DNA of 64,000 bases from Undaria pinnatifida (GCA_012845835.1 JABAKD010000025.1:16035966-16099965), one strand, 5' to 3'; shown: positions 12,301-22,935, counted from the first letter of the stretch. The notes: generated by a model from the sequence alone, not told the origin. Translations and numbers: made by a program.

Positions 12301-12612
12301 CCCCCCCGCCCCCCTCCAAACCCGCTCGCTTTTGATCAAAACCAGGCCCCCCCTTTCCCTTCACAGCTGTCAGATTTTGTCCCCCTCAGAAACGGCTTTT
12401 ATAGTTTCCGCGCACAGACTGACTAAAATCATCCTGTTGACCCTGATAGCTGCACTGTAGCTGTAAGGGGAGTCGCCGACCTATATCCTTAATGAGGACA
12501 CACAACTCGTAATGCGCGCGATCGGAGTATCACACACAGCTTGCAAAGATGAGTTTCGACGAAATCTTCGATCTCACAGCTGGAGTGTATTTTCATTTTT
12601 ATAATATATATA
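9305..12612. mobile_element. G-tract foldback element, copy E2 (largest, both arms)
   Basis: The left side begins with three successive heads (about 9308, 9412 and 9495), each reading CAGCTG, GATCGAA and TTTGCAAGCTGTGTGTGAT, and then the full left arm with G runs to about 9960. The right arm, rich in C runs, extends from about 10950 and closes at 12612 with CTTCGATCTCACAGCTGGAG. The right arm carries three tandem modules of about 290 bp (starting near 11145, 11430 and 11720), each with GATATCACCTCATTATCTTTC, CGCCTAGACCTAGCACCAC and TTTGATCTCACAGCC. A 1-kb AT-rich middle (9990-10940) with local duplications is not shared with E1. No coding sequence. Confidence 0.75.
10428..10775. repeat. Two local tandem duplications
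   Basis: A roughly 54-bp unit is doubled at 10428-10515 (GTATACCAAG ... GTAACGT-ATTGAGC). A unit of about 115 bp is doubled at 10560-10775 (GCATGACCACATCACCTCGC ... TATAATTAGCGATGTC). Both lie in the E2 middle. Confidence 0.7.
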
Positions 12613-13025
12613 GACTAAACTATATGTGAATCCTGTCTTCGCCGTGCCAGTGTGCACTGTTATCGCCAAATAGTAGCGTTACCGATGTCGGCGAGCGGCT
12701 TGCAATCCGAGTTGCACGGTACCCGAACGTTGTCGCCAGGAAACCGAACGCTGTCCCCTGCCCATGCCACCCGTGGCCGACACACATAAATATATACTTC
12801 GTATACAAGCTTACCCTTCGGGATATGGTTGGCTTGAATCCCGGGGGTATTGCAAGCTGAAAAGTGGGGAAGAAGTCTTGAAAACCGAAGAGGAAAAAAG
12901 GGCACCGTCCGACAAGTTGCCCGTCAAGTAACACCGGCCAGCCCAGAGGAGTTTATTGCTTAGTTTTATGTTGTTTGCCTCGACGTCAACGTCATTCACT
13001 ATGTAGACCTATATGTGTAGAATTC
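12613..13025. other. No recognisable gene
   Basis: A unique-looking stretch with overlapping short open frames on the minus strand. I recognise no domain and no phase-consistent junction. Confidence 0.4.
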
Positions 13026-13029
13026 ACAT

Positions 13030-13182
13030 ACGACAACAACGACAACAACAACAACAACAACAACACCAACAACAACAACAACGACAACATCATCGACAAC
13101 AACAACGACAACAACAACAAAAACAACAACAATAACAACAACAACAACAGCAACAACAGCAACAACAACAACAACAGTAATT
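13030..13182. repeat. AAC trinucleotide microsatellite
   Basis: About 150 bp of AAC/ACA triplets with GAC, ATC and AGC interruptions. It generates spurious poly-Asn and poly-Leu/Val frames on the two strands. Confidence 0.95.
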
Positions 13183-14017
13183 TCGTTTTCGTTTTGTTGC
13201 TTCATGTTAGATCTCGATGAGTTCGTTAGGACGGCTCCAATCATCTCTTTCGGCAGTTCTGCGGAGCCAGCATTCATGCTGTACCAGTCGGGCAAAAATA
13301 TCGACTGAGAGCGCGCACCCCTCTTTGGTATATACACTGTCTGCCGCAGTCAGCTTCTATAGTCTATCACAAGCCCCATGCACGCCTCTCTTCAATAGCT
13401 ATGCGCGTTGCTTCACGTCATAGTGTTGTTGGGGAAAAGCTGCCGGATACGAGGTACGTTCCGGTACAACTGCGTGTGATTAGGGCTTCTCTGAAGCCCC
13501 GACGAAACCAGGGCTATACCGTGGTTACTCTTTCTGTGATCGACTGCCACATCGTACGAAATACATCCTTATCTTCACGAAGGAAAGAAGAGCGGCGAGA
13601 GCAACACCACCGGCAACCACACTAATGCCGTACGAAGAATCAAACCTTACGCTGGGGGGAAACCCGAAGACTTCGGAGACTGCCACAGGAAGGCAGTATG
13701 TATCCTCGTAATCAACGCTCTGACATATTTGCCATGTTGGGACGTCAGGCCAGGCCGACAGTGTGAATGGTCCAAGCGGAAGAAAAGGATCAGAGGGCAC
13801 ACCACGGCTGCCGATAAAATTTTGCCGTACACTCTCGAAGGGGTCACTGCAGCAACGCCAGGCCGCACCCTATCCCGTCGATCAGGGCCCAGCACAATAT
13901 TGTACTTGGTCGTCGACAAGGCAGTGGTGGTGTTTGTTGGTGCCCGTTCACGCGTAAGACTAACATGGGACCCGCGGTGATGGTCAGACGGCTCTAAAAT
14001 AGCGGGGATCAAAGCAG

Positions 14018-14218
14018 TTCGGGATCACAAACGAGACCATCTGTGACTTGCCGGTGGTTCGCGGGGTCGCAAACAGGAAACCAGAAGGCCAAGATAATTA
14101 CATCATGAAGGCGAACCTGAGCGGCAAGTAGATCGTGGTGGAAGAACACACCACCGAGCGGCACGTCACCGAATCCTAGTCATCTCTGGAGAACTACATA
14201 GATGACGATAGATGACGC
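14018..14218 (+). pseudogene. Broken coding relic with two internal TAG stops
   Basis: Reading from TTC at 14018, one frame gives a coding-like peptide of 37 residues (FGITNETICDLPVV..., ending NLSGK), then TAG. It continues in the same frame for 17 residues (IVVEEHTTERHVTES region) to a second TAG, then 10 more residues to TGA. The first block follows an acceptor-like AAAGCAG. I do not recognise the family. Composition and the in-frame continuation past stops suggest a decayed gene, possibly from a mobile element like its neighbours. Confidence 0.4.
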
Positions 14219-14639
14219 ATGCGACGGTAGAAAAAAAAAAAACGTGTTTCGGTATATATAAGTCTAGTCTAGTATATATCTATTGCTACATTTGCGGCAC
14301 CCAAGAACGTTGTGTGGGAAAAGGTGGGAGGCCAACACTATAAGCAATACGATCACTTAGTCAGTGCGGTGTGCAACCGGAAATGCTGTAAAAAGGGATA
14401 CTGTGTACCTCGACCAGCTTGGGTTAAAGCGTCGTCAGTCATGTATATCTTGCCTAGACCGCCTAGAGCGCGATACCGCTATCATAGCGTGCGTCATATG
14501 TAGCGCTCGGCTTCGGCCAATCGCACATCTGGGTTACGAGTGCCGTGTTAGTGCATCCGGCGCAAATCCAGTCGGAGTAGGAAGCGCGACCCCGGCATAA
14601 CACTACGTGTGAGCCGGAGCAAAATTGTAGGCGTGAGTC

Positions 14640-14850
14640 ATTCTATGGTAGTCCCCCCAACTTTTCTTCAACGAAATCGCCGGTTTTGAAACTATCTTTC
14701 GGCCGTACCTCCTGAAATACGGTGCCTTTTACAGCCCCGACGTCATCGGTCGATAGTCCTTCGCCCACAAGAAAGCATGTGAAGATATACTTTTCATAGC
14801 ATCCTTCCTCGTATCGAGCAGCCACAAAACGTTCGGTAAAGAAAATCGCT
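14640..14850 (-). pseudogene. Minus-strand coding-like block, unassigned
   Basis: On the minus strand a frame of about 70 codons starts after an acceptor-like CCCCAAAACCAG. It reads FFTERFVAARYEEGCYEKY, later STDDVGAVKGTVFQEVRP, and ends GGLP then TAG at 14643. Composition is protein-like and unlike the opposite strand. Upstream on the same strand lie the blocks at 14890-15352 and 15577-15822, which may belong to the same decayed gene. No family is recognised. Confidence 0.35.
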
Positions 14851-14889
14851 GGTTTTGGGGGGGGGCTATCGTAGAATCAGTCGCGTGAT

Positions 14890-15352
14890 TCATTACAATA
14901 TCATTACAGCGCCTGGTGAGGGTGCTCCAGCCCCCGTCGATGACGCTCCCGCTGCTGGTGTTTTCCCAACTTCCGCTGACGCCGCATGGGCTATTGCTGG
15001 GGAAGTATTCTCCTCAAGAAGGTTGCCCTCGCTCTTACTCGGCCCGTCCTGGATATGCGTAGTTGAAGCCCCGCGTCAGCTACAGTAGCGTCGCTACCTC
15101 CCTTCATCCAGACTGAACCAGTTCTTGCTTCCATGCGTCGGCCCATCCCCCCCAGGCACGCCGTTTTGTGGAGGGGCTGCCTTTGCTCGCCGACCAGGGC
15201 TCCGAATGACACGTCGTACGAGCACAAACCCGCGTCCTCCGGGTGTTGCCTCAGCGGAACCCAAGTGTCACCGTCGAACATCAGCCGCGAGTTTGTCACG
15301 AAACGTGCTAAGATAGAGGGGAACAGGTTTTTGGCAAATAATATATACTGCT
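14890..15352 (-). pseudogene. Minus-strand coding-like block with a frame change, unassigned
   Basis: After an acceptor-like GTATTTCAG (minus strand, about 15352) a frame reads FAKNLFPSILARFVTNS, MFDGDTWVPLRQHPEDAG, SYDVSFGALVGEQ and VWMKGG. The protein-like reading then moves to another frame (DGPSKSEGNLLEENTSPA, then an Ala/Gly/Pro-rich stretch). A small intron ending CATATCCAG or a frameshift could explain the switch. Family unknown. Confidence 0.35.
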
Positions 15353-15576
15353 GAAATACGGGCTATGTCGTCGGAATCCAGGTCTTTTTTCGCATTATCA
15401 TTCGTTGTATACCTAGGCCATGGGGTCGTTAATCGTGTTGCACTTTCCTGTCTTCTCAACGTTTGTGTTTGGATGAAATGTATAGAGGCCCCCACGCAAG
15501 AAACCTCGGACGCAGTGCACCCAAACCCTGTTGAAGTTGCATCTCGCATCAAGTTTGGCGACTACCCCCTATTTCA

Positions 15577-15825
15577 TTACTTTGGCAGGTTGAAAGAGAA
15601 AGTATCCCCCAGACTGGGCGTGATATCGGCATAGAGGTGGGTCCGACGCCTATGGTCTCTGACTAGCTCGGTCCAAAACGCCCCCCAAGATATTTCCAGC
15701 TCAGCCGAAAAGACCTTCGTGCTACCTGCTGCGGTTTTCGTCGGGTTCGGCTTCCCCGTCTTCCTGAAATTTCTTGTGTGCTTCCGCAGCCCACGCCCTA
15801 CCTGGTCGAAGACATACGCCAATGA
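15577..15825 (-). pseudogene. Minus-strand coding-like block, unassigned
   Basis: A frame reading VFDQVGRGLRKHTRNFRKTG, ELEISWGAFWTELVRDH and YADITPSLGDTFSFNLPK, then TAA. It is basic at first and mixed later. It lies just upstream (minus sense) of the block at 14890-15352 and beside a MITE-like copy. I infer a relic of the same gene or element, but no family is recognised. Confidence 0.35.
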
Positions 15826-15886
15826 AGTTTCTGTTGACGTTTTGCGAAGACCTGGAGGCCGGTGGTCCCAAAGGACTTCAGCTCCG

Positions 15887-16155
15887 ACGCGTGCTACGAT
15901 AGAGGTGTACCACTTTTCTTCTGGGGTTCCTCAATTTGGGAACTTAAGACCTTTCTAAGGCAAAAACTGGCTTATTTGGAGAAACCTTCAACTAGCTACT
16001 ACTGCTACCGGATGAAAGTCAAATGGCCTCGTATTAATAGGTGATAACGAGAATCATGCAAAACAAATGGCCCGTTTCCGGCAATTTGGGGAGAAGGAGC
16101 CTCGTCATTCAGAAACCATTTCGGACGAAAAGTGACACCTCTATCGCAGCACTCG
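15887..16155. mobile_element. MITE-like element, copy M1
   Basis: The left end reads ACGCGTGCTACGATAGAGGTG. The right end reads CACCTCTATCGCAGCACTCG, its imperfect inverse. Subterminal words GGGGTTCCTCAATTTGGGA and GGAGCCTCGTCATTC are also mutually inverse. Length is about 269 bp, with no coding capacity. Several copies of the same structure occur between 15 and 48 kb. Confidence 0.75.
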
Positions 16156-16680
16156 CCGTCCTCTACTTATAGTTTTTTCAAATTCCACGTACGTTTCCGC
16201 AGTAGTAGTGCAATTGGCTTGTCGCTGACAAAGTGGTCCGATGCGCGATAACCACAGTCATCGTGAACCGATCGCCGTCGGGGTCAAGCACGTTTTCGCC
16301 ACTGCTCATCACCAGTCCTGTGTACGTGAATCCCTTGTGCAAGTGGTCGTTGAAGCTGAGGGACGAGTTATCATCGCCGTCGTCGTCGGTTGGTTGGGTG
16401 TGCTAGACGCATGCTACGGTAGCGGGTACACCTAAACATTATGAAGCTCCTCAATTTTGAGGAGCTCTGTACCTCATCGAACAGGCGACTTCCACAACAG
16501 TGAAAGTACAACCTGATGAAAGATCCCACGACTCAGGTTTTTTGGCAATGTTCGGCAAAGAAAGGAGATTCAAGCACGATAAAACGGTTCGAGTGGGTAT
16601 ATCTTATCTGATTGGCTCCGTCAGGCAGGACAATTTTAACCCTAACGGGCTACACGATGGGTACAACGCATGGCTGGTGC

Positions 16681-16890
16681 TCAACACATCTGAGGGGATA
16701 CGAGAGTTGATTTGTGCGACGGGCGTGGTGCTCCCTGCCCCTTATATAATTCGTCGTTGTGAGAAGTGGCTAGGTGTATAGGGCACCACTTCTGTGGAGC
16801 CGCACCCGTGGCTTCGGCTTTGACCCCGGAACACTTGTCTATCTGTTTGTTGTGCGCTTCGGACCTCGGGTTAGCTGTTGTTTCTACCAT
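16681..16890 (-). pseudogene. Copia-like Gag relic, zinc-knuckle region
   Basis: The minus-strand frame reads KWCPIHLATSHNDE and then QGAPRP. Copia-type Gag proteins carry a short Cys/His zinc-binding stretch, and I recall the arrangement WC-x2-H, then HxDExC before APRP in algal copia Gags. The final Cys is lost here. It lies downstream in the minus sense of the Gag core at 17940-18416, in the expected order. Confidence 0.4.
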
Positions 16891-17331
16891 CTTCCCTGTG
16901 CTTGGTTTCTGGCACTTACTCGTACAGTGCCCCTGCTTGCCGCCGTCAGGGCACGTTGATCACGCGTGCTCTTATTCTGTAGATGTATCACGTTTTTCCC
17001 TAAATATTTTTGACCAACGGGGCTCCTCATTGGGCTAACAAGCTGCCCAACAAATTTTGATGGAATGCCGTTGGCCATTAGCTTTTTCATTCTATAGTGT
17101 CTACACCATGGGAGTATTCACCGGGCCGCATTTCCATGCTTCTCAACATCCATATTGTCCGGTGAAACAAGGAGACCCTCAAGTGAAGAGCCTCGGAAAA
17201 ATAAGGTGCAGTGATGCTTGTGTTGGTCTCGGGGTTCGGTCATTGTCTAACAATATCTTTCTATCTTGACCGCCCTCACTGCCAGACAACCTAACAGACG
17301 TCTCAACCCTTCTCGGGGGTTTTGACTGACG

Positions 17332-17600
17332 CTAAACAGCGGCCGCGAAATCATCCCGCTTGAAAACTTGCGGTCGATTTCCTCTCCGTCGTCCTCCTCC
17401 TCTTCCTCCGCTGCTGTGCTTGTCCGGGTACCCGCGTGCCGGGTGCACCAGCGCGGTCGTCACATGTTTCCGGCGTAATATCGACGCCACGACCAGCGAT
17501 AGCTTGCCTGGCTTCATCGTTACGCGATAGATCGTCAAGACAAGGGTCTGGCGCGCTGTGCCCCGCATCCGGTCGTTGATGAAGGTGAGGTTATGGTACG
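17332..17600 (-). pseudogene. Basic Gly/Arg-rich minus-strand block between the Gag relics
   Basis: The minus-strand frame reads LSLVVASILRRKHVTTALVH, PARGYPDKHSSGGRGGGRRR and NRPQVFKRDDFAAAV, then a stop. A basic Gly/Arg linker is common in the C-terminal half of Gag, and this block lies between the Gag core and the Cys/His relic. Assignment to the same element is inference. Confidence 0.3.
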
Positions 17601-17615
17601 CAGTGAGGTTGTGAG

Positions 17616-17868
17616 ACGCATGCTACGGTAGACCTGCACCATTCTTTTTCTGAGGCTCCTCACTGGTAGCGCAACTTTTTTCTTCACTCAAAACATTTAT
17701 TTTGGTTAGACCCATGTGCATTCCGACCAACAATCACATGGTCAAGCTATATACCACGAGTGGAAATGCAAAACAAGAATGCTATTCCGACGGTTTTGGG
17801 TAGAGTCCCGCCACTCGGAACCTACTTTCGCCCGAAAGTGCTACGATACCTTTACCGTAGCACTCGTC
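17616..17868. mobile_element. MITE-like element, copy M2
   Basis: The left end reads ACGCATGCTACGGTAG and the right end TTTACCGTAGCACTCGTC, imperfectly inverse. About 253 bp. It separates two blocks of the minus-strand Gag relic, suggesting insertion into that element. Confidence 0.7.
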
Positions 17869-17934
17869 TTATGATGGTGTTACCCCGTGCAATGGTCAAT
17901 ATTCTTTAGACCGCCGGTCGGAAATCAAATAGGC

Positions 17935-18416
17935 CCCGCTATCTTATGGAACTCAAAGCACGTGGGAGTCTCCTTCATGTAGCTATCGTTCGGATCTTGT
18001 CCGCGCTTCATGTTGAGATTAACCCCTTCATATAGCTATCGTTCGGATCTTGTCCGCGCTTCATGTTGAGATTGACCACCCACTCCATGGTCACACGGAC
18101 GACTTCGCCCCGTGGTGTTGTTGTACTTGGTGACAAGCTCCTGTAAGGGCTCCTTCCCATTGCTGCTGATCCCACTCTTGTCCTCGTGCCTGAGTCTAGG
18201 ATAAAAAATCGTTTTTTTCCCGTTAGCAACAACATAGGCTAACGACGGGGTAGTGTATAGACCCTGGAAAATGACTTCAATATCCCCGCCCAATGGTTTC
18301 GTCGCGGCCAAATACCACCACGAACTCCCGCAGCTTCCATCACCAAGGCGACCTAGTGCAAAGGAGAACATTGCTAACACGAAGGTACTCACGCGAAGAG
18401 CTCTATACTTTACCAA
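17935..18416 (-). pseudogene. Copia-like Gag core relic with frameshift and 53-bp duplication
   Basis: The minus-strand reading gives SSWWYLAATKPLGGDIEVIF, YVVANGKKTIFYPRLRHEDK and LQELVTKYNNTT. After a frame change it gives RGEVVRVTMEWVVNLNMKRG then QDPNDSYMKE. The pattern LxxKY ... L ... M-x-x-GQDPxDY is that of the Gag domain of Ty1/copia LTR retrotransposons, by my knowledge of the family. A 53-bp tandem duplication (17972-18077) repeats NLNMKRGQDPNDSYMK and breaks the frame again. No protease, integrase or reverse transcriptase is recognised nearby, so this is a dead fragment. Confidence 0.5.
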
Positions 18417-18439
18417 AAACTTATTTTGACATAACCCTT

Positions 18440-18690
18440 CAGATGGTGTTCACTTGAACGGTTTTTTTGTAGTTTCCGTGCACCGAGTTATTAAAGACTG
18501 AGCGTATTCGTATCACCCTGTTGACCCTGTGGTTCTAGCTTGCACAAACGGGAGGCACCGACCTATACCCTTCTTGAGGATATGCACACCATACAATTCG
18601 CGCGATCGCGGTATCGTACAATGTAGCTGCAGCGTATTTTTTTTGTATCGCGACATTACAAGCGTATTCCTAAGGGTAATTCCATGGCAG
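18440..18690 (-). repeat. Diverged right-arm fragment of the G-tract foldback family
   Basis: Contains GTAGTTTCCGTGCACCGAG, CACCCTGTTGACCCTG, GACCTATACCCTT, GAGGATATGCACACC and GCGCGATCGCGGTATC in the order of a right arm, with T-runs at its end. Confidence 0.5.
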
Positions 18691-18791
18691 TCATACAAGA
18701 AACAAAGGTGCGTAAGGCATAAGCCGGCACGCCAATGATATTCAATATTTCGTCAGTAGCTGACGAAGCCCCTCCCGTCAATCAGAAAAGG

Positions 18792-19037
18792 ACGCGTGCT
18801 ACGATAGAGATGCACAACGTTTTTTCAGGTGTTCCCCAATTTGGGAGCTTAAGACCTATCCCAAAAACTGATTGGGAAAAAAATAAAACTGCTACCGAAG
18901 GAAAGATTCCATGGTCTAGGTGCACAACAAGAACAGTGCGGAACAAAAGGCGAGTTTCCGACGATTTTCTGTTGAGGAGCCCCGTCATTCAGAAACCGTT
19001 TCAGACGAAAACTGCCACCTTTATCTTAGCATACGTC
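18792..19037. mobile_element. MITE-like element, copy M3
   Basis: The left end is ACGCGTGCTACGATAGAGATG and the right end CACCTTTATCTTAGCATACG. Internal GGTGTTCCCCAATTTGGGAG and GAGGAGCCCCGTCATTCAG are the subterminal partners. About 246 bp, non-coding. Confidence 0.75.
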
Positions 19038-19039
19038 AG

Positions 19040-20870
19040 GCGTTCAGCCCAGCTGGTTTTATACCTGTCATGTAGAGCACGGCCCGGTCTCCGAGGCAGC
19101 TCTGCCGTCACTCCGAGTGCGAGGATAGCCCGATCGGCACGTGCTACACCTACGCGTTTGGGGCCTGAAGTCACCATGTCCACCCCCGCCGCCATGAGCC
19201 GGCCGCACCTCGTTTAAAGCTCATCGACCGCCCCCTCCCTCCGGCTTGTATAGCAAATGCGCTCGATTAGGATATCTCCGGGCGCGTGCTGCGATATGGA
19301 CGCAACACCTTCCAGCCATCCCACGCGAAAGGTGCAGCAGAATTTTCGGAACTCCTGACGTGACGAGCTCAATATCGTCCATAATCCATCATCATCACCC
19401 AAAACGTGACTTCGAAGACACTCGTTCACGCAACCCAACCAAGGCTTCTATTGTCTGGAAAAATATATAATAAATGCCAACCGATTGTTCCACACTTGAG
19501 GGGCTGCACCAATCAAATCCATCAAATCCACCACCTTTGGCTGACATCGCTCAGACACCTTTGGCTCAACAAGTGCAACACCTGCCGTGGGGGGGGCCTC
19601 CTTTTTTTTGCTCCTATGTTCCTGACTGACGGTGTGATGTAGGTAATAATCGACTAAACAGCTATCCAATATCGCTTGAACACCGTGATCTGTCTTGCGA
19701 GATTACTCGCTGAACATAAGCAACCTAAGAGTGAACCACAAGGCATTTTTCATCGGGTTGTGCGTTTTTTTCACAGGCAGATATTGGATGACTCATACAG
19801 TTTCTCTGATGAGGAGGGAGAGCTTCACAAAAATGAGTTGCACCCGTACCGTAGCATGTATCTCTAATACCTTGCGCGCAAGCAACTGAAATCCCATCTT
19901 CTTCCCTGAGCTGCTCCCGCGCTCCTCCACCCGCTGGCACACGGCGCTCGGTCGCTGCTGTTGTCTGCTCGTGGACGCATGCTACGGCATCACTGATGAA
20001 CCTAAAGGTTGAGGGTCCTAACCTGAGGAGATATACGCCTCACACAACAATTGTTTGTGAGAAAAAAGATCCAATGAACAACAATTCCATGCCTATTGTA
20101 TATTTACATAACGCCCGCAAAAAGCATTGATAAAATACGGGACATTGTACGGGTCAGGTCACCGCTTGCGGGTCGAGCCGGATCCGGATTAGGATGAATC
20201 GACCTGACCCGTGAGGTTTAGAACACTCCTGATCCGATCTGACCCGGTCCGTGGTATGTTGAATACCTCCTGAACCGACCCGACTCGCCCCGCGAGAGTT
20301 TGGAAGCCTGCTGAGACCTGACGCGTGGGACGGGTCAGGACCCGTGAAAACCCTCAGAACAGGAAATGGTGTCCAAGCCTAGCAATAATATGGATGTTGT
20401 TATAATATGAATGTTGCTATGATTTGGTTATACGTAGGAGTGTATTTCGTGAGATCAGGAGCCTCCGTCATTCAGAAACTAGTTTCGCCAAGAATAAATA
20501 CCCCTACACCTTAGCATGCGTCGTCCGTTTTCGCAAGTTATTTTCCAAATGAATGCCGGTGCTTCTTAACCCAACGTCGTTAGAAGGTCATCTTCTTGTT
20601 GGTTTGCACTACGGATATTTTCAAGTCTCAGACCCATGGGTTTGTTCACCGGGTGGCGGTCCTTTCGGTCAACCCAACCTTGTTTATTGGGTAGACATAG
20701 TGCTTCATCCATCGTGAAACGCGTCGGGCGCTTGATAGGAAACCCCTCCTACAGAAAAGGAGTGTGCTTGCGATATCCTTTGCTTTGGCATACTCCGGTT
20801 AACTGAGATCCAGGGTTTCCTATCATGTTTACCTGGTAAGCGGCATTACATCATTCTAACCCATACGGGT
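19040..20870. other. Relic-rich stretch without a supportable gene
   Basis: Scattered single ends of the MITE-like family occur (CGCGTGCTGCGATATGG near 19280, ACGCATGCTACGGCATC near 19976, CACCTTAGCATGCGTC near 20505). A loose GACCTGACCCG-type stretch (20150-20345) resembles the CCCGA satellite at much lower density. About 19300-19440 shares words with 25630-25770. No gene is visible. Confidence 0.45.
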
Positions 20871-21300
20871 TTAGCAAGGGTGAGCCAGCCATTGATTAAC
20901 CTTGTCGGCCGTTGGTAGAGGGCTTTTGATATCGCCGGCGAACCAGACGCGCCCGGGCATCCTCAACGAACCCTGTCGTCTAAGGATGATGCTGTGCAGA
21001 ATGGCCGTCATGCGAGAGGGGGGCGGGGGCATCGCTAGTTCTGAGCTTCGACGCATCCAAGTGTTGTAGCGGTAGCACTTTCTCGCCACAAAACGTCTGA
21101 CTGTGTAGGGGCTCTCTAACTGGGGAACTGCCCAATATATCGTTGAAACGCATTAGCTCTCCAACTGGGGAACTGCCCAATATATCGTTGAAATGCATTG
21201 GGATTTCACAATAATACGCGGTACTCACATAGGTCGTGGAATTGTTGGAATTGTTCATCAGGTTTCCCTTCCATCGTGTCTCAAGGCCAGAGGTCAAGTT
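20871..21300 (-). pseudogene. Minus-strand coding-like block with in-frame 45-bp duplication
   Basis: The minus-strand frame reads LETRWKGNLMNNSNNSTTYV, then two tandem copies of a 15-residue unit (FNDILGSSPVGELM and FNDILGSSPVREPL). After a frame change comes AGDIKSPLPTADKVNQWLAH. The 45-bp duplication keeps frame, which suggests it arose while the sequence was still translated. Family not recognised; probably another element relic. Confidence 0.35.
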
Positions 21301-21401
21301 TTGGGGACATGCCTGTTGTTGTTCTCACGTTAACTCGCAGAATCAAGTCCGCGGTCACAGACAGGACAGGCTCCAGTCACTCTGGAGCTGAGGAATACCC
21401 C

Positions 21402-21506
21402 AGGGAAAAAACACCAACAGATCAGAATTTGTACACGAACATATATCATAGCTGACGAAATTAGGGAAAAAACACCAACAAATCAGAATTTGTACACGAA
21501 CATATA
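21402..21506. repeat. 61-bp tandem duplication before element E3
   Basis: AGGGAAAAAACACCAACA ... GTACACGAACATATAT occurs at 21402 and again at 21463, the second copy running straight into the left end of E3. Confidence 0.8.
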
Positions 21507-21866
21507 TTATAAAAAATGAAAATACACTCCAGCTGTGAGATCGAAGATTTCGTCGAAACTCATCTTTGCAAGCTGTGTGTGATACTCCGATCGCGCGCAT
21601 TACGAGTTGTGTGTCCTCCTTAAGGATATAGGTCGGCAACTCCCCTTACAACTACAGTGTAGCTATCAGGGTCAACAGGATGATTTTAGTCAGTCTGTGC
21701 GCGGAAACTATAAAACCCGTTTCTGAGGGGGACAAAATCTGACAGCTGTGGAGGGAAATGTATCCTTTTATCAAGTGAATCTTGTAAGTCGAATAACCGG
21801 TGAGGGGGGTGGGGCGGAGTTTTGAAGGACGTGGGGGCCTGGTTTTGATCAAAAGCGAGCGGGTTT

Positions 21867-21904
<38 letters not shown>

Positions 21905-22935
21905 CGTGGGGGGGCAATTTGTGCATGTAAGTTATAATCCTTTCAAGGGGATAAATCTGACGGTTTTGGCACCAGTATATTATTGGGGGCGGGGGGGGGG
22001 GAGGGGCGTGTGGGGCAGGTCAATATGTGCGTGGAAACTATACATTATTTTGAGGGGATAAATGTGACGGTTTTGGAAATAATACATCAATTTATCATGT
22101 ATATCCTGGGGTAAGTCGTACACTCAGTGGGTAAAGAGAGGGTGGAGTGTTCGAGGGGGTGGGGTTAGGATGGGTTGGGGGGGAGGTGGGGGGTGTGGGG
22201 GCGGGGAGGGGGCGGGGGGGGAGGAAGGGCTTTAGGTGTGAGGGGTTTGTTATACGTGTGGTGCTAGGTCTAGGCGATGGTGCGGGTGATGGGGAAGAAG
22301 GGGGCGTTCGAGGCGGGGGGGGGGGGGGGGAACACAGCGGCATGGATGGCTCTCGAAAGATAATGAGGTGATATCCTGTGCGTGAAGTGTTTATTAATGT
22401 GGCGGAATTCGATATTTGGTGGGGCGTTTGAATAAGGGAGAGCAAGAGGGGGGGGGAGGGGGGGGGGGGGGATTTTTTAGGAGGTTTAGGTCACAAATAA
22501 TATTCAAATACACTTCGGCTGTGAGATTAAAGATATGTAGCGGCTTGTTATACGCGTGGTGCTAGGTCTAGGCGATCGTGCAGGTGGTCGGAAAAGAGGG
22601 GGCGTTGGAGGGGGGGGGGGGTTGGGGGGGTGGGGGGGGGGAGGAAGGGCTTTAGGTGAAGGGTTTGTTATACGAGTGGTGCTAGGTCTAGGCGATGGTG
22701 CGGGTGATGGGGAAGAAGGAGGCGTTCGAGGCGGGGGGGGGGGGGGGGGACACAGCGGCATGGATGGCTCTCGAAAGATAATGAGGTGATATCCTGTGCG
22801 TGAAGTGTTTATTAATGTGGCGGATTTCGATATTTGGTGGGGCGTTTGAGTAAGGGAGAGCAAGAGGGGGGGGGGGGGGGGAGAATTTTTAGGAGGTTCA
22901 GGTCACAAATAATATTCGAATATATATATATATAT
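21507..22935. mobile_element. G-tract foldback element, copy E3 (left arm plus modules)
   Basis: The left arm is almost identical to E2 (CACTCCAGCTGTGAGATCGA, CTCCGATCGCGCGCATTACG, CAACTACAGTGTAGCTATC). It is followed by a G run of more than 30 bases (about 21870-21904) and two inverted-orientation 290-bp modules with GTGCTAGGTCTAGGCGAT. No right TIR is found; the element ends in a TA microsatellite at 22935. The 22-bp word ATATATCATAGCTGACG-AATT flanks it at 21441 and 22932 with one mismatch. Confidence 0.7.

Noticed and set aside
11653-12460. Pro-rich and Gly-rich open frames near 4.2, 9.2, 11, 11.7, 12.2 and 22 kb
   Set aside because: They are translations of C or G homopolymer runs inside the foldback elements. 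Frames change with run length and the flanking peptide is merely the repeat module.
12975-13337. Poly-Asn, poly-Leu and poly-Val frames
   Set aside because: Products of the AAC microsatellite.
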